DNA of 64,000 bases from Cordia subcordata (Eukaryota > Streptophyta > Magnoliopsida > Boraginales > Cordiaceae): positions 12,137,001-12,201,000 of the forward strand of contig JAPTOF010000007.1 of NCBI GenBank assembly GCA_028554755.1, read 5' to 3'. The notes below the pieces were generated by a model. It searched no databases and was not told where the DNA came from. It saw only the letters and a program-made list of their open reading frames with translations. Made by a program: the position numbers and the translations under genes. Of this stretch, positions 12,638-25,060 are shown in pieces; positions within the stretch are counted from its first letter, which is position 1; the number at the start of each line of letters is the position of its first letter.

Positions 12638-13832
12638 TTCCTAGCACAAGTGAGATATTTCTTTTGGGAAGATCCCTATCTTTTCAAAGTATGTGCGAAT
12701 CAAGTGATTTACCGGTGTGTGCCCGAGGATGAGTTAAAGAGCATGTTAAATATGTGTCACGATGAGGGTGTGAAGATCATTTTAGCGGAAAGAAGACTGC
12801 CAAAAAAGTCTTTCAATATGGATTCTTTTGGCCCACTCTCTTTAGGGATGCCCAAGAGTGTTACAAAAAGTGTCTTAGATGTCAATTTTTTGAGTCCATC
12901 TTTAGGAGAAACATGATGCCTTTATCCCTCATTCTTCTATGTGAGTTATTTAATGTTTGGGGTATATATTTCATGGGTCTATTTCCATCTTCCTTTGGGT
13001 ACCAATACATTTTAATGGCTGTAGACTACATATCCAAATAGGTTGAGGCTATTCCTACACATACTAATCACCAAAAGTAGTGGTGAAATTCATTAAGGAG
13101 AACATTTTCTCCAGATTTAAAGTTCCTAGGGTCTTTATTGATGATGGGGGTTTGCATTTTCACTATAGGACTTTAGAGGCTTTATTGAGAAGATATTCGG
13201 TTACCCATAAGGTTGCTATCTCTTACCACCCACAAACTAGTGGACAAGTAGATATGTCCAATAGGGAGATCAAGCACATTTTAGAGAAAATGGTTAGGCC
13301 CAAATGGAGAGATTGGTCTAGTAGGTTGGATGATGCTTTGTAGGCCTATTGTGCCACTTTTAAGACTCCTATTGGTATGTCTCCATATACATTTGTTTAT
13401 AGGAAAGCTTGTCACTTGCTGAAAGAACTTGAGCATAAAGCTTATTAGGCCATCAAGGCCTCAAACTTTGATTTGGCAAGAGCAAGTAAGAAAAGAAGCT
13501 AGACCTAGTGGAGTTAGAGAAGCTTAAATTTGAGACGTATAAGAACACCAAGCTTTATAAGAATAAGATGAAGAGATTGCATGATAATCACATTTTTAAG
13601 AAATCATTCTCTACTTCCGATAATGTTAGGTTATTTAACTCATGTTAAAAGCTCTTTCTAAGTAAGCTCAACTCAAGATGAGATGGTCCATATGAGGTTT
13701 TGGTTACCTTCCTTTCCAGAGCAGTCAAGAACAAGGATTTGAAGGATGGTCGAGAGATGACACTGAACGTGCATCGCCTAAAGCATGCATATGATCCGAG
13801 CATAGCAAATGTAGAGGTTTTAATACTTTAGG
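12630..13832 (+). pseudogene. Gypsy (Athila-like) integrase remnant, element A
   Basis: The text begins at the RT-to-integrase linker (RDRFLAQVRYFFWEDPYLFK) and continues through a damaged HHCC zinc region (MCHDEG). The integrase core follows, with IDDGGLHFH near 13136 holding the second catalytic Asp and SNREIKH near 13258 holding the catalytic Glu. The core includes [11 protein letters not shown], the usual gypsy signature. Stops occur at about 13040, 13342 and 13447. Order, spacing and wording match the integrase of element D on the other strand (33743-34740). Everything upstream (gag, protease, RT) is missing, so A is 5'-truncated at the junction with the copia remnant. Confidence 0.85.
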
Positions 13833-15241
13833 ACCCCATTTATGGAGGTTGAACAAGAGAAGAGGATCGCCTGGCTAACGGTGTGGTGGTTAACACTACT
13901 AGGAGGCAACATAGGTTAAATTTTGCAATTTTGCACTTGTTTCATTTTCCTTTCTTTTGGTTTTCTTTCTTTTTGTTTCACCTACACCAAAGTGTTGAAT
14001 CCTGATCCTTTGTCACATAAGATACACCGTTGTTTATTATTGTACGTGCCAATGCAATCTTACATAGGCAATGCTATTAACCTTGCTTTCATTGTAACTA
14101 TTGGTGGTTTATGAGTCACAAGGTTGGTAGTGTGGTGATTTATCATTGGCATGAAGAGCTTTAAAGTCAATTCAAGGTTGTATCTATCATTTCTCCACTT
14201 ATTCCCCATGTTTCTACCCCATCCCCACCACCCTTACTTGCTTTGTGATACCAATTTGCTTATTTATATGCTTTACTCTATTTCCTTGAGGACAAGAAAA
14301 GTTTAAGTTTGGGGGTGTGAGGGTTTGGTCTTATTGTTTTATGCTTTCTTAGGGTAGATTGCATTATTTGGTTAAAAATGGTGAAGATTTTTCAAATTTT
14401 GATGCATATAGAGTTGTTTATTTCTGAGTTGATCATTGTGTTGACTATTGTGATTGACTCAATTAATTGGTGAATATGAGATGGATTGTGGGGAAATGAT
14501 TGAAGTAGATTGAAAACCAAGTCTTGTAGGGGATGCCCTTGAAAGTTATGGGGAGTTAGAACCTTTAAGAATGCCCCTTGTAGCTACCCCATAGCTTGGT
14601 AGGAAAGAGTTATTGACAAAGGATTTTGGTTTGAGTGCCCATTCCTTGATTGGTTCTTTTTTATGTGCCTTAGCTTGTCCTTTTCTTTTTGATTATGAAA
14701 AGCAAAGTACAAAAAAAGTCCAAAAAATTTTGAAAAAGGCAAAAACAGTGCAAAAAGATGAGAAAAGAAGTTGAAAAAGTTGAAAAAATTGGAAAAGAGA
14801 AAAACATTTTGTGAACAAGTGCATAAGTGACACAATGTCAACTTAGCACAAATTATCTTCTTTATAGATATGTGAATAAGGCTTTTTACGTCATTGTGTA
14901 TGTCTATTCTCTCCCTTATTGACTTTGAGGCTTTGTGCATATTGAGGAGGTCATGTTAGTCGAGAGGGCACAAAATATCAACATCTTATGTGCGTGAGTT
15001 AGAATCCTAAGCTTGTGGTAGTTTGAATACTCGAGAAGTTCCTACGAGGTTCGAGGTCCTTTATGAGTAGAAGAAGGATCCAAAGAGACTTGGGGATCTC
15101 TCCACACTGGGAATGCCCCTTTCATGTTTCTTAGACTAACCTTGATAGTGAGTCAATCCCTTAGGTAACCCTTTGCATCAGCTTTAGAAATAAACTTAAG
15201 GTTGGGCTTACTTGGGGACAAACAAGGAGAAGGTTTGGGGG
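13833..15241 (+). other. 3' internal region of gypsy element A with two purine tracts
   Basis: This non-coding 3' region contains gtttgggggtgtga at 14307-14320 and a second purine tract, ggagaaggtttggggg, ending at 15241 against the LTR. Both are preceded by a cttgaggacaag-like phrase. The roughly 925 bp between them recurs in elements B, D and E. An A-rich tract with gaaaaaggcaaaaacagtgc variants lies at 14695-14805. I see no gene here. Confidence 0.7.
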
Positions 15242-17119
15242 TGTTGATATGTTGTGTTTTTGTGTGTGTTTGCATCGTCATTTATCTATGTTTAATAGAT
15301 GTTTTTAGCTTTAAGAGATGCATTAGTATGGTACATATACTAGAGTTAGGCTTAAGAGTAAGCAAATGTACATAGTTGAGTTTAAAGACAAACACTACAC
15401 TAATGCATGTTTATTTCTAATGTCTGGTGAAGTTAGGTCAGAAGCTTGGGACTTGAATTGATGACGATTTGATGTTGGAGTCAAGGTCGAGGTGTTCGGG
15501 GTGCTAGAGAAGCATGAAAATAGCTTTCAGAGACAACCGGGCGAAGAAAAAAGCAACTAGGAAAAAATGGACACAATGCGAGGAAATTGGTTAGGATTCT
15601 GACTTGACCGATCAACCTCCCTTCCAGGGCCAATCGACCTGCCTAGGTGATTGGCCAAAACAAAGAGTTAGCCTATTTGGGCCGGTCGACCTCAAAGCTA
15701 GACCGGTCAACCAGCCAAGGCTCCCGACTGGACCCGTATGCTACACTATTTAAGCCCTTTTCTAGCCTCCAGTTCACACACCCACTTCTCACACACAAAA
15801 CCTACTAATACCCATATTAACACCTACCTCTAATACCCATATTAACACATACACCCACCTAGAATTATGTTGATTTTGGAGGATTCAAACATCATTTGAT
15901 GAAGATTTACTCAAGTTTGTAAAGAAACAAACAAGGATTGAAAGGGAGCTTTCTCAACCCTCTTTCAGTCTCTTTTATTATATGCTTGAGTAGATAGATT
16001 AGGGTGACTAAACTTGTGAAATAGGATGATTTTTGTATTCTTTGTTATGGGATTTGACTGGCTTATATATATACATACTTTGTTCTTAATATGAATGGCT
16101 TTATTTCAATTCATGTCTATGTGTTTGATTTAATGCCTAAATGTGTGGTATGTATATAAATTGAGTTGTATTTGCTATAAAACGCTTCTAATCTTTTGAA
16201 TATGCATGTCTATGTGTGTGTTTGAGGATAATTTGAAATAGTTTAGCTAGATTCATGTCTATGTGAATGTTAACATGCCTTATAGTGAATACATGCCCAA
16301 ATATTGCTGCATATTAATGCTTAAATGTTTCCAATGGTGTAAATCAACCTTGCTTGTGTTTGTATCATGGAAAGGATGTCATATTCATAATTCCTTAACT
16401 TAGAATATGTAGGACTATGCCTATTAGATACCAATTTGCTTTAATGTCCCTAGAATGATGATACAGAAGTTAGGACTAGTCTAGATTGAGTCCCTTTTAT
16501 CTTTAAATCTAGCTAATAGGAGTCCGAATAGGCTTAGTCAACCCTAGGAACCCTAGGTCTTAACTTTAAATCCAGCTAATGGTTTAGGAACTAAGGTGGG
16601 ATTATTCTAGGACACATAAGGAACTCCCTAGCCTCCTATGGCCTTAGGTACATAAGGACCATGATGTAGCTCTAAGTGTGTACAATAAGGCACGAACCCG
16701 CACTGAGTCCTAGGATGTAATTAGGACACTAGTTAGGTGCTTAGTATTAGATGTCATATTTAATAAGCCAATATCACGAATCCCATAGCATTGAGTTAAA
16801 GAGTTACTCGTTCACAAGTGTATGTCACCTTATCACCTTTCCATAGATCTAATTCCCCTAGATTAGCTTAGTTCTTACTTTTTCGTTCTAGTATCCATAG
16901 TTTAGTCTCTTCATTTCTCTCCTAGCTCCCTAAAATCCAAAAGCACAAAAAGATGACCAGTTTAGGTTTCTTTTTACACTTCCACTAGAAAGCACTAGCT
17001 TAAGATTTCACCACACTTTAAGCCTTCTTGTAGTTCGACACCCACATTAGTACCCTTATATTACATGGCCCGTACGCTTGCGGAACCTTTTTAGGGCTTG
17101 CACCTTCAAGGGAACATCA
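15242..17119 (+). mobile_element. 3' LTR of gypsy element A
   Basis: This LTR is about 1.88 kb, beginning TGTTGATATG after the polypurine tract and ending GAACATCA at 17119. A GTCGAC-type palindrome cluster lies at 15590-15735 and is followed by ctatttaag (15746-15754), the probable TATA box. The motif ctttaaatccagctaatgg is repeated around 16500-16585. It is closely related to the 3' LTR of element B at 54207-56076. Confidence 0.85.
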
Positions 17120-17796
17120 ATTAGTATACCGTAAAGACCACTTAGACACTATTTTCTAGATATTGTTATAATTGTACTTTTAATATTATTTGAATTTCTT
17201 TTCGTATATTGTCTCTAGTGTATGATTTTGTGATGCACTATTAAAAGTCCAATGAAATTAACTAATGATTTGGGTATGCAGCGAGGCTAGACGTACAGTA
17301 GGTCCAAGTCTAATCTTTGTAATGTAATAAATAAGTCTATAACCGCATGGTAGTACTAACCACTCTACAAGGATAAGGTTATAGCGAGCAAATCTCCTTG
17401 AAAAGGTGACCTACATAGGTCATTGGAAGGTATTTTGTACTTGTCTCTCTAGTGTGTGTCATGCATTGGATTGGACCACTATGAGTTAATTTTCTTATAA
17501 CTTTACTATCAAAGTGAGAAAACAAATACTCACTACTACAAAGTGGCCAATGCTCTCAATCTTGAGCATATATAGATGAACTGACAGAGTTAGAGTTCAG
17601 CACTTTGATCCAGTATGAGTGAGACCTTACTTGGCTAAGGTCAGCAACTCTGTGCATTGGGTGTTGAGTTTTGGTCAGTTAAGACATTCATATACTATAG
17701 TAGATTCTATGTGCTCACTTGGACTTGTCCGTGTGATCATCTAAACCTAGATCTATTAGCATAACCCTTTAAGGTTATATCAACCATTTAACTTGT
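17120..17796. other. Unassigned 0.68-kb segment between two gypsy LTR pieces
   Basis: This sequence follows the CA end of LTR A and precedes a 5'-truncated LTR of element B. It shows no PBS, ORF or LTR motif that I recognise. It may be part of the older copia element whose pol lies at 10885-12637, or an independent fragment. That cannot be decided from the window. Confidence 0.4.
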
Positions 17797-18363
17797 TGGT
17801 CGTAATAGTAACCCTAGGCTTTGGTTTTAAATCCAATCAATAGTTTAAGAGCTAAGATGGGATCGTTCTATGATGCATAGGTAGCTTTCTGGTCCTTCTT
17901 ATGGCCTTAGGTACATAAGGACCACGCTGTAGCTCTAAGTAGTACACACTTAGGGATGGCCCTACACTGAGTCCCAAGGTGTAATTAAGATACTAGCTAG
18001 TGGCCTAGTATTAGAGCATCACTTAGATAAGCAAATCCCCGAATCCTATAGCGTAGACGTAGAAAGTCACCCTAATACCATCTTGTTGGTTTAAATCCCT
18101 CCTAAACTAGCTTAGATCCCTACTTTCCCTTTTCTATTTTCATAGTGTAATCCTTTTATCTTTTCCTTTGCTCCCTATAATCCAAAAAGTACAAAAACAT
18201 GTTAGCTTAGGTTTCTTTTTAGGCTTCTTCTAAAGCACACTAGCATAGAATTTCTTCCACACATTGAGCCTCCCTGTGGTTCAACACCCACACTTGTACA
18301 TGCTATTCTGCACAGTTCGTTTGTTTGCAGGTCTTTTAGGGCTTGCACCTTAAAGGCACATGA
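17797..18363 (+). mobile_element. Truncated 5' LTR of element B
   Basis: Only the R/U5 side is present, from about taatagtaaccctaggct to cttaaaggcacatga. The expected terminal CA reads GA. It aligns by eye with 55505-56076 of the 3' LTR and less well with LTR A, which is why I assign it to B. Confidence 0.75.
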
Positions 18364-18369
18364 AGTTTT

Positions 18370-18387
18370 TGGCATCGTTGCTGTGAA
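18370..18387 (+). other. Primer-binding site of element B (tRNA-Asp type)
   Basis: tggcatcgttgctgtgaa lies a few bases downstream of the LTR end. It is a mutated form of the tRNA-Asp-complementary PBS tggcgccgttgccgggga used by Athila-like gypsy elements. Confidence 0.7.
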
Positions 18388-18782
18388 GACACGGTGGTTT
18401 GTGCTCTTTGCTTGTGTATTTTAATAGTTGCTCTTTTGTGTGTTTTGTTTTATTTTGTTAGCTTGCTTTAATAGTTGTTTATCTAGTTTTGTGTTTAGTT
18501 TCTTTGAAATTTTTGTGTTCACTTTTTGTGTTTAGCATAATTTGCTTGTTTAGCTTTCTTATTTTGTTTTCACTTTCTATTTCTAGTAGACTCCATTGGT
18601 TTGTGGCTTTATTGCTATAGTTCTAGGTTATTGTTGAAGTTTTGGGGGTTGAAAGTGGCCGGATTTAGGATAGTTCTTGCATGCTTAGTAGGAGATCTCT
18701 TAGAAATCCCCTAGTTCTCCTTAATCCCGAACCTAATAGGATTGCAAGGCAATAAAGGAATTTAGGAGATCTTCTTGAGGAG

Positions 18783-20330
18783 ATGGCCGATCCTAATAAT
18801 CCTCTTATTCCTCTATCTATTCCCGTGATGAATCCTATTCCACATCACGATCACCATGGGTATTAAGTCCAAGATCATTTTAGATAAGAGCCTCATAAGC
18901 TGGACCCATCCATAGATGAGGAGCCCACTCTTAGACAACTCTTCCTCCCTAAGACCTTTGAGTTTAATTTGGCCATTCAAATTCTGGGTTTTGAGGAGGC
19001 AAATTTTGAGATCAAGCCTAATATGTTGGCCATGCTCCTTTCCTTCTATAAGAGGAGCAATGAGAGTCACTTGGACCATATTACTAATTTTGTTGAGATG
19101 AGTTTCACTCTCTATGTCCCTAATGTCCCGCAAGAGGTTATACGTCTAAGCTTGTTTTCGTTCTCTCTTAAGGATAAGGCTATGACTTGGCTCGATTCTT
19201 TGACTAATGGCTATATCACATCATGATCCGACTTCAATCAAGTTCTTTCAGAAATTCTTTCCCATGGCCAAGACAGCCGACCTTAGGACCGCCATTATGA
19301 CTTTTTCCCCGCATGATCTGGAGTCCTTTCATAAGGCTTAGGAGAAGTTCAAAGACCTCTTTAGATAGTATCCATACCACAATTATGGTAGTTATGACCT
19401 ACTCTAGTATTTCTTTCGAGGATTAAGTGAACAAAATAAGATGATGGTCAATGCCACCTCTGCTGGTGGCTTCTATACCTTGAGACTGACTGAGGCATGG
19501 GAGAAAATAAAATTGATGGCTGAGAACTCTTTTCAAATCTTTGCTATGAATAGGTCCAGTCGAAGAGGAAATAGGAAAGGTGTCAGTAAGGTTGGAGTTT
19601 TTTCTGAATTGCCTTCTAAGGTTAAAGCGTTGACTCATAAGTTAGATCAATTTATCTCTTTATCTCTTTCCTTCCAGAATTGTAAAGCCAGTTCTATAGG
19701 TTCTCCTTCTACCCCTGCATATCCCCCAAGTTTTTACAATCTTAATAAGCCCTATCTCAGTAGTACTCCTCAACCTCAGGCATTACTTATTCCTTTTAGT
19801 AGCCAACCCCTTAGCAATGACATGATGAAGATAATGCAGTTCTTTCAAAACCAATAGTAGGAAATAGCAGAAAATAGGAAACACATGGCTAGGATTAAGG
19901 CACAGTTAGGGCATTTGACCTGTCAGTTGAGCACTAAAGACCCTGGGAAGTTGCCTTCTTAGCCGGAGGTAAACCCTAAAGCTCAGTCTTATTCCTCCAC
20001 TGACACCACTCATTCCTCCTAGGCCCAGGCTAAGGCCATTACCTCTCTTAGGAGCAGGAAGATAGTGGATAATAAAGTAGGAGTTAACTATGTGGTGCCT
20101 GTACCTAGTAGTCCTTCCAAGTCTAAAGAGCCTAATTGTAGCCCTGTAGAGAGAAGTTCTATTGAGAGAGTTGAACCTACTTAAGAATATAGAGAGAGTA
20201 ATACTTCACACCTACATCGAGAGGGAAAGGAGCCTATTGATGACTCCTATGAGTCTAGAGGTGGCAAGAACGACGTTCCATAGAATATATGACTCATGAT
20301 CCTTTAGGTTTTTAAATTCCGTGGGTGGCA
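18783..20330 (+). pseudogene. Gypsy gag of element B (Athila-like), broken
   Basis: The likely start is ATG 18783 (MADPNNPLIPLSIPVMNP). The gag core follows: FEIKPNMLAMLLSFYKRSNE near 19005, then FSFSLKDKAMTWLDSL near 19158, the retrotransposon-gag signature. A second half in another frame (19441-19857) includes GGFYTLRLTEAWEKIKLMAE. The stop at 18864, a frameshift before 19441 and further stops in the C-terminal third show decay. Compared with the gag of element D (45018-45961), the zinc-knuckle segment between the Ser-rich and Pro-rich parts is missing here. The product would have formed the virus-like particle shell. Confidence 0.85.
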
Positions 20331-20379
20331 TAGCTACCAATGTTGTGCTTAGAGTTCCTTATCCTTCTTCCTAAGAAAG

Positions 20380-21160
20380 GCTTTTACCCAATGAAGATAC
20401 TAGGTTTCTTAGAGTCCTAGAGCATCTTAAGGACCTAAAGGTCAATCTTCTTTTAATAGATGCAGTCCGTTGTACTCCCTCCTACTCTAAATTCTTTAAG
20501 GATCTTTGTAAAAGGAAGTACAGAGCCTCAGTCATGCCTTAGAAAGTGAAGCTCATGGAGAAGGTAAGTAGCATATGTACTTTTGGCCTTCCGGCTAAGA
20601 TGAGTGACCCTGGAGCTTTCACTATTCCTTGTAGGATCAGAAAAACCCAAATTAATCACACCTTGCTAGACTTAAGGTCTAGTGTGAACCTTATTCCCTA
20701 CTCAATCTACCAATAGCTAGGTATAAGAGACTTATCCCCTGTGTATGTTACCCTTCAGCTAGCTAATAGGTTTGAGAGAAGACCTAGAGGAGTAATAAAA
20801 GATGTACTAGTTTAGGTAGGAGAGTTTGTATACCTCATAGATTTCATAGTGCTTGATATGGATGTAGGTCATAACTCTAGGCCTTCCACTCTCATTCTCT
20901 TAGGTCGTCCCTTTCTTGCTACTTCGGATGCTATCATTTATTATAGGTCAGGGTTATTAGAAATGAAACTTAGGAATTTGAGGTCCACTATGAAAGTGGC
21001 AGAAGTGGTGAACAAAGTTAGTGTAGGTAGAGATGATGATGAAGAAGATTACTTTATGGGCAAGGTGATAAACCTACTTGTTGAGGACCATGATGAGGAG
21101 AAGATGATAGAGGATGATGAATTGAGAAAGTTTACAGATGGTCTAGCTAGCTTTGACTGA
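20380..21160 (+). pseudogene. Gypsy aspartic protease domain of element B, broken
   Basis: This retropepsin-type protease would have cut the gag polyprotein. Recognisable text: KMSDPGAFTIPCRI near 20596, then LLDLRSSVNLIPYSIYQ near 20665, where the active-site D-L-G-S has become D-L-R-S and is followed by a stop. LQLANRF, the RPRGV segment and LLGRPFLATSDA close the domain near 20935. The last 103 residues (20849-21160) are open and end in an acidic tail. The tail's KFTDGLASFD and CVAST text is shared with element D just before D's RT begins, which marks where B departs from the autonomous layout. Confidence 0.85.
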
Positions 21161-21187
21161 GAAACCATTAAGCGAGGATGTGTAGCA

Positions 21188-22109
21188 TCTACTTCTAGAG
21201 GTTATGATCATAAGCTTGATGAGTCATTTGAGGTTAATTCTTTCAATCTTGATGTGAGAGATGTGGACCATTATGATTGCACACAGAGGATTGATCTTGA
21301 AGGTAAAGATGAAAATAGAGGTTTTAAGATGCATGTGATAAAATCTTGTATTGATAGATGTGGTTATGAGAAGATATCCCCTAACGATGCATTCATTGAA
21401 GAGTTTGATGAGATAATAGCTAGAGTGGATTTGGAGACACCGATCGAGAAGAGCATCATACCTATCTTTGATTATAGGCGCGATGAGTCCATTGGAGTTG
21501 CAGATTCCAATGTTGAAGCAAATGATCAATCTACGAAGACTCTTAAGAAAGAGATTGAGGAACTTGAGATTATGATATATAGGTCCTTGGGTTTCGTTGA
21601 TGAGTCTTTGTTAGAACCTTCTTCTAAACTCTTTACTAGGAAATTACTTGATTAGGTAAACTATTTCTTGGATGAACATAAGCCATCCCTTAGGGAAAGT
21701 GAGCCCATTACCCTTACTCCCGATTCTTTCTCTTTTGGATCCATTCCTTCATGTTCTCCTATTGATTCCATCTTATCCAATCCCATTTCATTTGATAATT
21801 CTCCCCTCATTCCTTCCATTATGTCTCCCCTTAGTGAGCACATTTTTATGCCATGTAAGGCTTGTTCACACTCCTCCTATTCTTTATGTTTTGGATTCTT
21901 CATCGACCCATAGGCACTGGATGTGGGTAGTGCTTGATCACGAAAAGAAGGCGATAAGATGGTTAGTAATGGAAACCAAACTTGCTAGTTTAGGATTAAA
22001 GAAGAAAAAAAAACCTAGACCTCTAGATTTATCCATGCCCTATGACACCTTGGAGCATTCTCTTTTTATATTTGAAGTGTTGGGTTTTTCATTTGTCCCT
22101 TTTTCATGA
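21188..22109 (+). pseudogene. Unknown coding module in place of pol, element B
   Basis: Where D has RT, RNase H and integrase, B has two adjacent open stretches (21254-21655 and 21668-22109, different frames). The first holds NDAFIEEFDEII near 21380 and TLKKEIEELEIMIYRSLGFV near 21539-21598. The same arrangement occurs in element E (SDECIVEF, KKEIVVLGRMIYGSLWMF; about 49431-49690) and in the tandem units. DNA similarity resumes at the phrase cttgatcacgaaaagaaggc (21930) versus cttgattatgagaagaaggt in E. I recognise no known domain. It is acidic with a basic, possibly helical, patch. It is a frame-broken copy. Confidence 0.6.
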
Positions 22110-23651
22110 ATGCTTAAAAAGGATTGTGATATGCATAATTTGATTAATTGCATACCACATGACTCTTTTTCTTCTCAGTTGTGCCTTGACATGTTTGTAT
22201 GCCGATCCATACTCAGGGACTACAAGTATCATTGGCCCTAACATTACCGCTCAGCTGAAGTTGTTAAATCCAACACTGCTAGGAGGTACGCTAAACATTT
22301 AGTGGATGAGTAGATGATCGCCTATTTGGCAGCGTCATGGTTAGTGCTACTAGGAGGCAACCTAGGTTCAATTTTGCATTTGTTTCCTTTTCCTTTCATT
22401 TGTTTCTTTCTTTTTCTTTCACCCACACCATAGAATACATTTTTGCTTATTATTTGCACATACCAATGCAAGTTTGTATAGGCAATGCTGCTAACCTTGT
22501 TTTCTTTGTATGTGCTTGTGGATAATAAGTCACAAGGTTAACAGTTGATTAATTGACCATTGGTATGGAGAACTTTGAAGAGAATACAAGGTTGTACTTG
22601 TCCTCTCTCTACTTGCTCCCAACTATCTACCCCATCCCCACCACCCTCACTTGCTTTATGTTGCTTATTTGCTTGTTGATGTGTTTTTCTTTATTTACTT
22701 GAGGACAAGCAAAGTTTAGGTTTGAGAGTGTGGGAGTTTGGTCTTATTGCTTTATGCTTCTTGTTGCTTTATAAATCTCATTGTTTTATATTTTTTAAGG
22801 GTAGATTGCATTATGTTCTTTAAAATGGTGAAAAATTTTTCAACTATCGATGCATATAGAGTTGTTTAGTTCTTGGTTGATCATTGTGTTGCCTATTGTG
22901 ATTGGCTTAATTGATTGGTAAAAATGAGTTGCATTGTAGGGAGTGAATGGATTGGATTGAAAACTAGGCCTTGGAGGGGATGCCGTTGAAAGTTAGAGAG
23001 AGTGAGGACCTTTAGCTTGGTAGGAAAAATTGAAGAAAAAGGGTTATTGAAATGAGTGCCCCTTCTTTGATTGGCTCTTTTTCATACGCCTTAGCCTTTC
23101 TTTTTCTTTTGTTTTGTGTAAATGCAAAGAAAAGTATGAAAAATCCAAAAAAAACAAAGAAAAAGGCAAAAAGGTGCAAAAACATAAAAAATTTGAAAAA
23201 ATAAAAAAATGAAAAAGAGAAAAAGCCAAAAGAACCAAAAAGTTATGTAATAAGTGCAACAGTGACACAATGTCAACATAGCAGAAGCTATCCTCTTTGT
23301 AGATATATGGATAAGGATTTAATAAGTGATTGTGTTAGTTTAATCTCTCTTCTTATCTTTGAGGTTTTGTTCATGATTCAGGAGCCCATGTTAGTCGAGG
23401 GGGCACAAATATCAACATCTCGTGTGTGTGAGTTAGAATCCTAGGCTTGTGGCGGTTTGGCTACTTGGGAGGTTCCCGTGAGGTTTAAGATCCTTTATGA
23501 GTAGAGGGAGGATCCAAAGAGGCTTGGGAAACTTTCCACAATAGGAATGCCCCTTTCATGCTTCTTTGGCTAACCTTGATAATGAGTCAATCCTTTAGGT
23601 AAAATTTTGCATCGACCTGGAAACAAACTTAAGATTAGGCTTGAGGAGAAG
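22110..23651 (+). other. 3' internal non-coding region of element B
   Basis: This region is homologous to the 3' region of element A. An internal purine tract, tttaggtttgagagtgtggg, lies at 22715-22734, and an A-rich tract at 23125-23240. It ends in gaggagaag at 23651, where copia element C is inserted. The interrupted polypurine tract continues at 54193. Confidence 0.75.
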
Positions 23652-24999
23652 TGTTGACGAAATACTAGTTATTAATTTTGTTGATGAAAAAATTTAATAT
23701 GCATTATTGAAATATATTATCCTTTTTACTAAAAAAACATCTTATGAGTATCAAATATAAGTTAAACAGATAGATGCTTGGAAGATAAAAGAAGATGAGT
23801 AATGAGCATTATTTGTCAAAGATTAAAGAAGAAGATGATAAGAAGGCATAAGGAGGAGAAGAGGCATCATAAAGGGTGCCGGACACTTGCTCTTCTTGTG
23901 AAATGCCTTAGTACTGCAAGTGTTAGCTCAAACTTTTATTTCCTATGATTTAAACAATTTAAATCTCATGCACACTTGATTTCATAAAAGCAGAAAATTA
24001 TTTTGTATGCATGCATAGTTAAACACATGTTTTGAAATGTTTTTAAGTCTTCAAAATCATTTACAAATTACCTTGAGTATGTTTAGAGTTATGAAAGATT
24101 GATTAAAATTGCTTAAAAAGGTGTTTTAGAGGTTTTTGGCTTTACTTTAGCTCTCTGGGGTGGCCGAACTCCTTCAGCCGGTTGACCAGCTGACCAGGGA
24201 GGTTGCCCGGCCAAAACAGAGAAGAGAAAGAAAAGTCGGACCCCCTAGCCAATCGATCAGCTAAGGCATCCAGCCTAATCAAAGAAGGCCATAGGGGAGC
24301 CAGACGACGCAGCCGATCAACCGACTGAGCAAAATGATGTAGTAAATGCACTAGCCGTTTATTACCATTCTGGCCATTTCTCCTTTCTTTTCTTTCACCT
24401 ACCAAACCCTAACATTTACAAATCTTTAAATGCAACTTCAAAATTGATTTAGATCATCAATCAATGCTTGCAAAACCTACTGAGATCTTGAGCTATTCTT
24501 GCAATATTTTTGAGCTTTAAAGGGCTTTTCTTGCTAAATCATCTTGTGAGAAGAACATACTTATTCTTTATCAATTTTTACTCTTCCTGGTCATATACAC
24601 ACTCTGTGAGCTGAGAAATCTTGAGAGAGGCATTTATAAAAGCTTGTAAAAGTGTGGGAAAATCCTCAAGAGTAGGACTATTGGGTTCTTTGAAGTTTGG
24701 CTTGAAAGAGTTGTAGAACTTGGTTCTTGCTTCACCAAGATTTGAAGAAGCATTTTTAGTGAAGATTGTCGAAGTCCTAAGGGGTGAATCCTTGGTGGTA
24801 GATATAGGCTTGGCCGAACCACCTGAAAAGCGTTTGTCTTCCTACTCTCTACTCCTTATTTAATTCATTTGCTTATATTGATTATCTTGTGTTTAATATT
24901 ATGCTTGTAAGAAAATTTTTAATTTTTGGTGAATTTTTAAATACGAAAATTATTGAATATCTTAATTCAACCCTCCCTCTTAAGATATTTGCACCTACA
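23652..24999 (+). mobile_element. 5' LTR of copia element C
   Basis: This LTR is about 1.35 kb, from TGTTGACG to CACCTACA. It contains a GTCGAC-like palindrome cluster at about 24170-24340 (ccggttgaccagctgaccag), resembling the clusters in the unrelated gypsy LTRs. Its partner at 52874 carries a deletion of about 45 bp in this cluster. Confidence 0.9.
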
Positions 25000-25000
25000 A

Positions 25001-25019
25001 TTGGTATCTAGAGCTAGGG
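25001..25019 (+). other. Primer-binding site of element C (tRNA-iMet type)
   Basis: ttggtatctagagctaggg follows the LTR after one base. It matches the standard copia PBS tggtatcagagc with a one-base insertion (tatctagagc), complementary to initiator methionine tRNA. Confidence 0.85.
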
Positions 25020-25060
25020 TTCTACCTATAGTTTAACTAGTAGAATTACATTTAGCAAAT

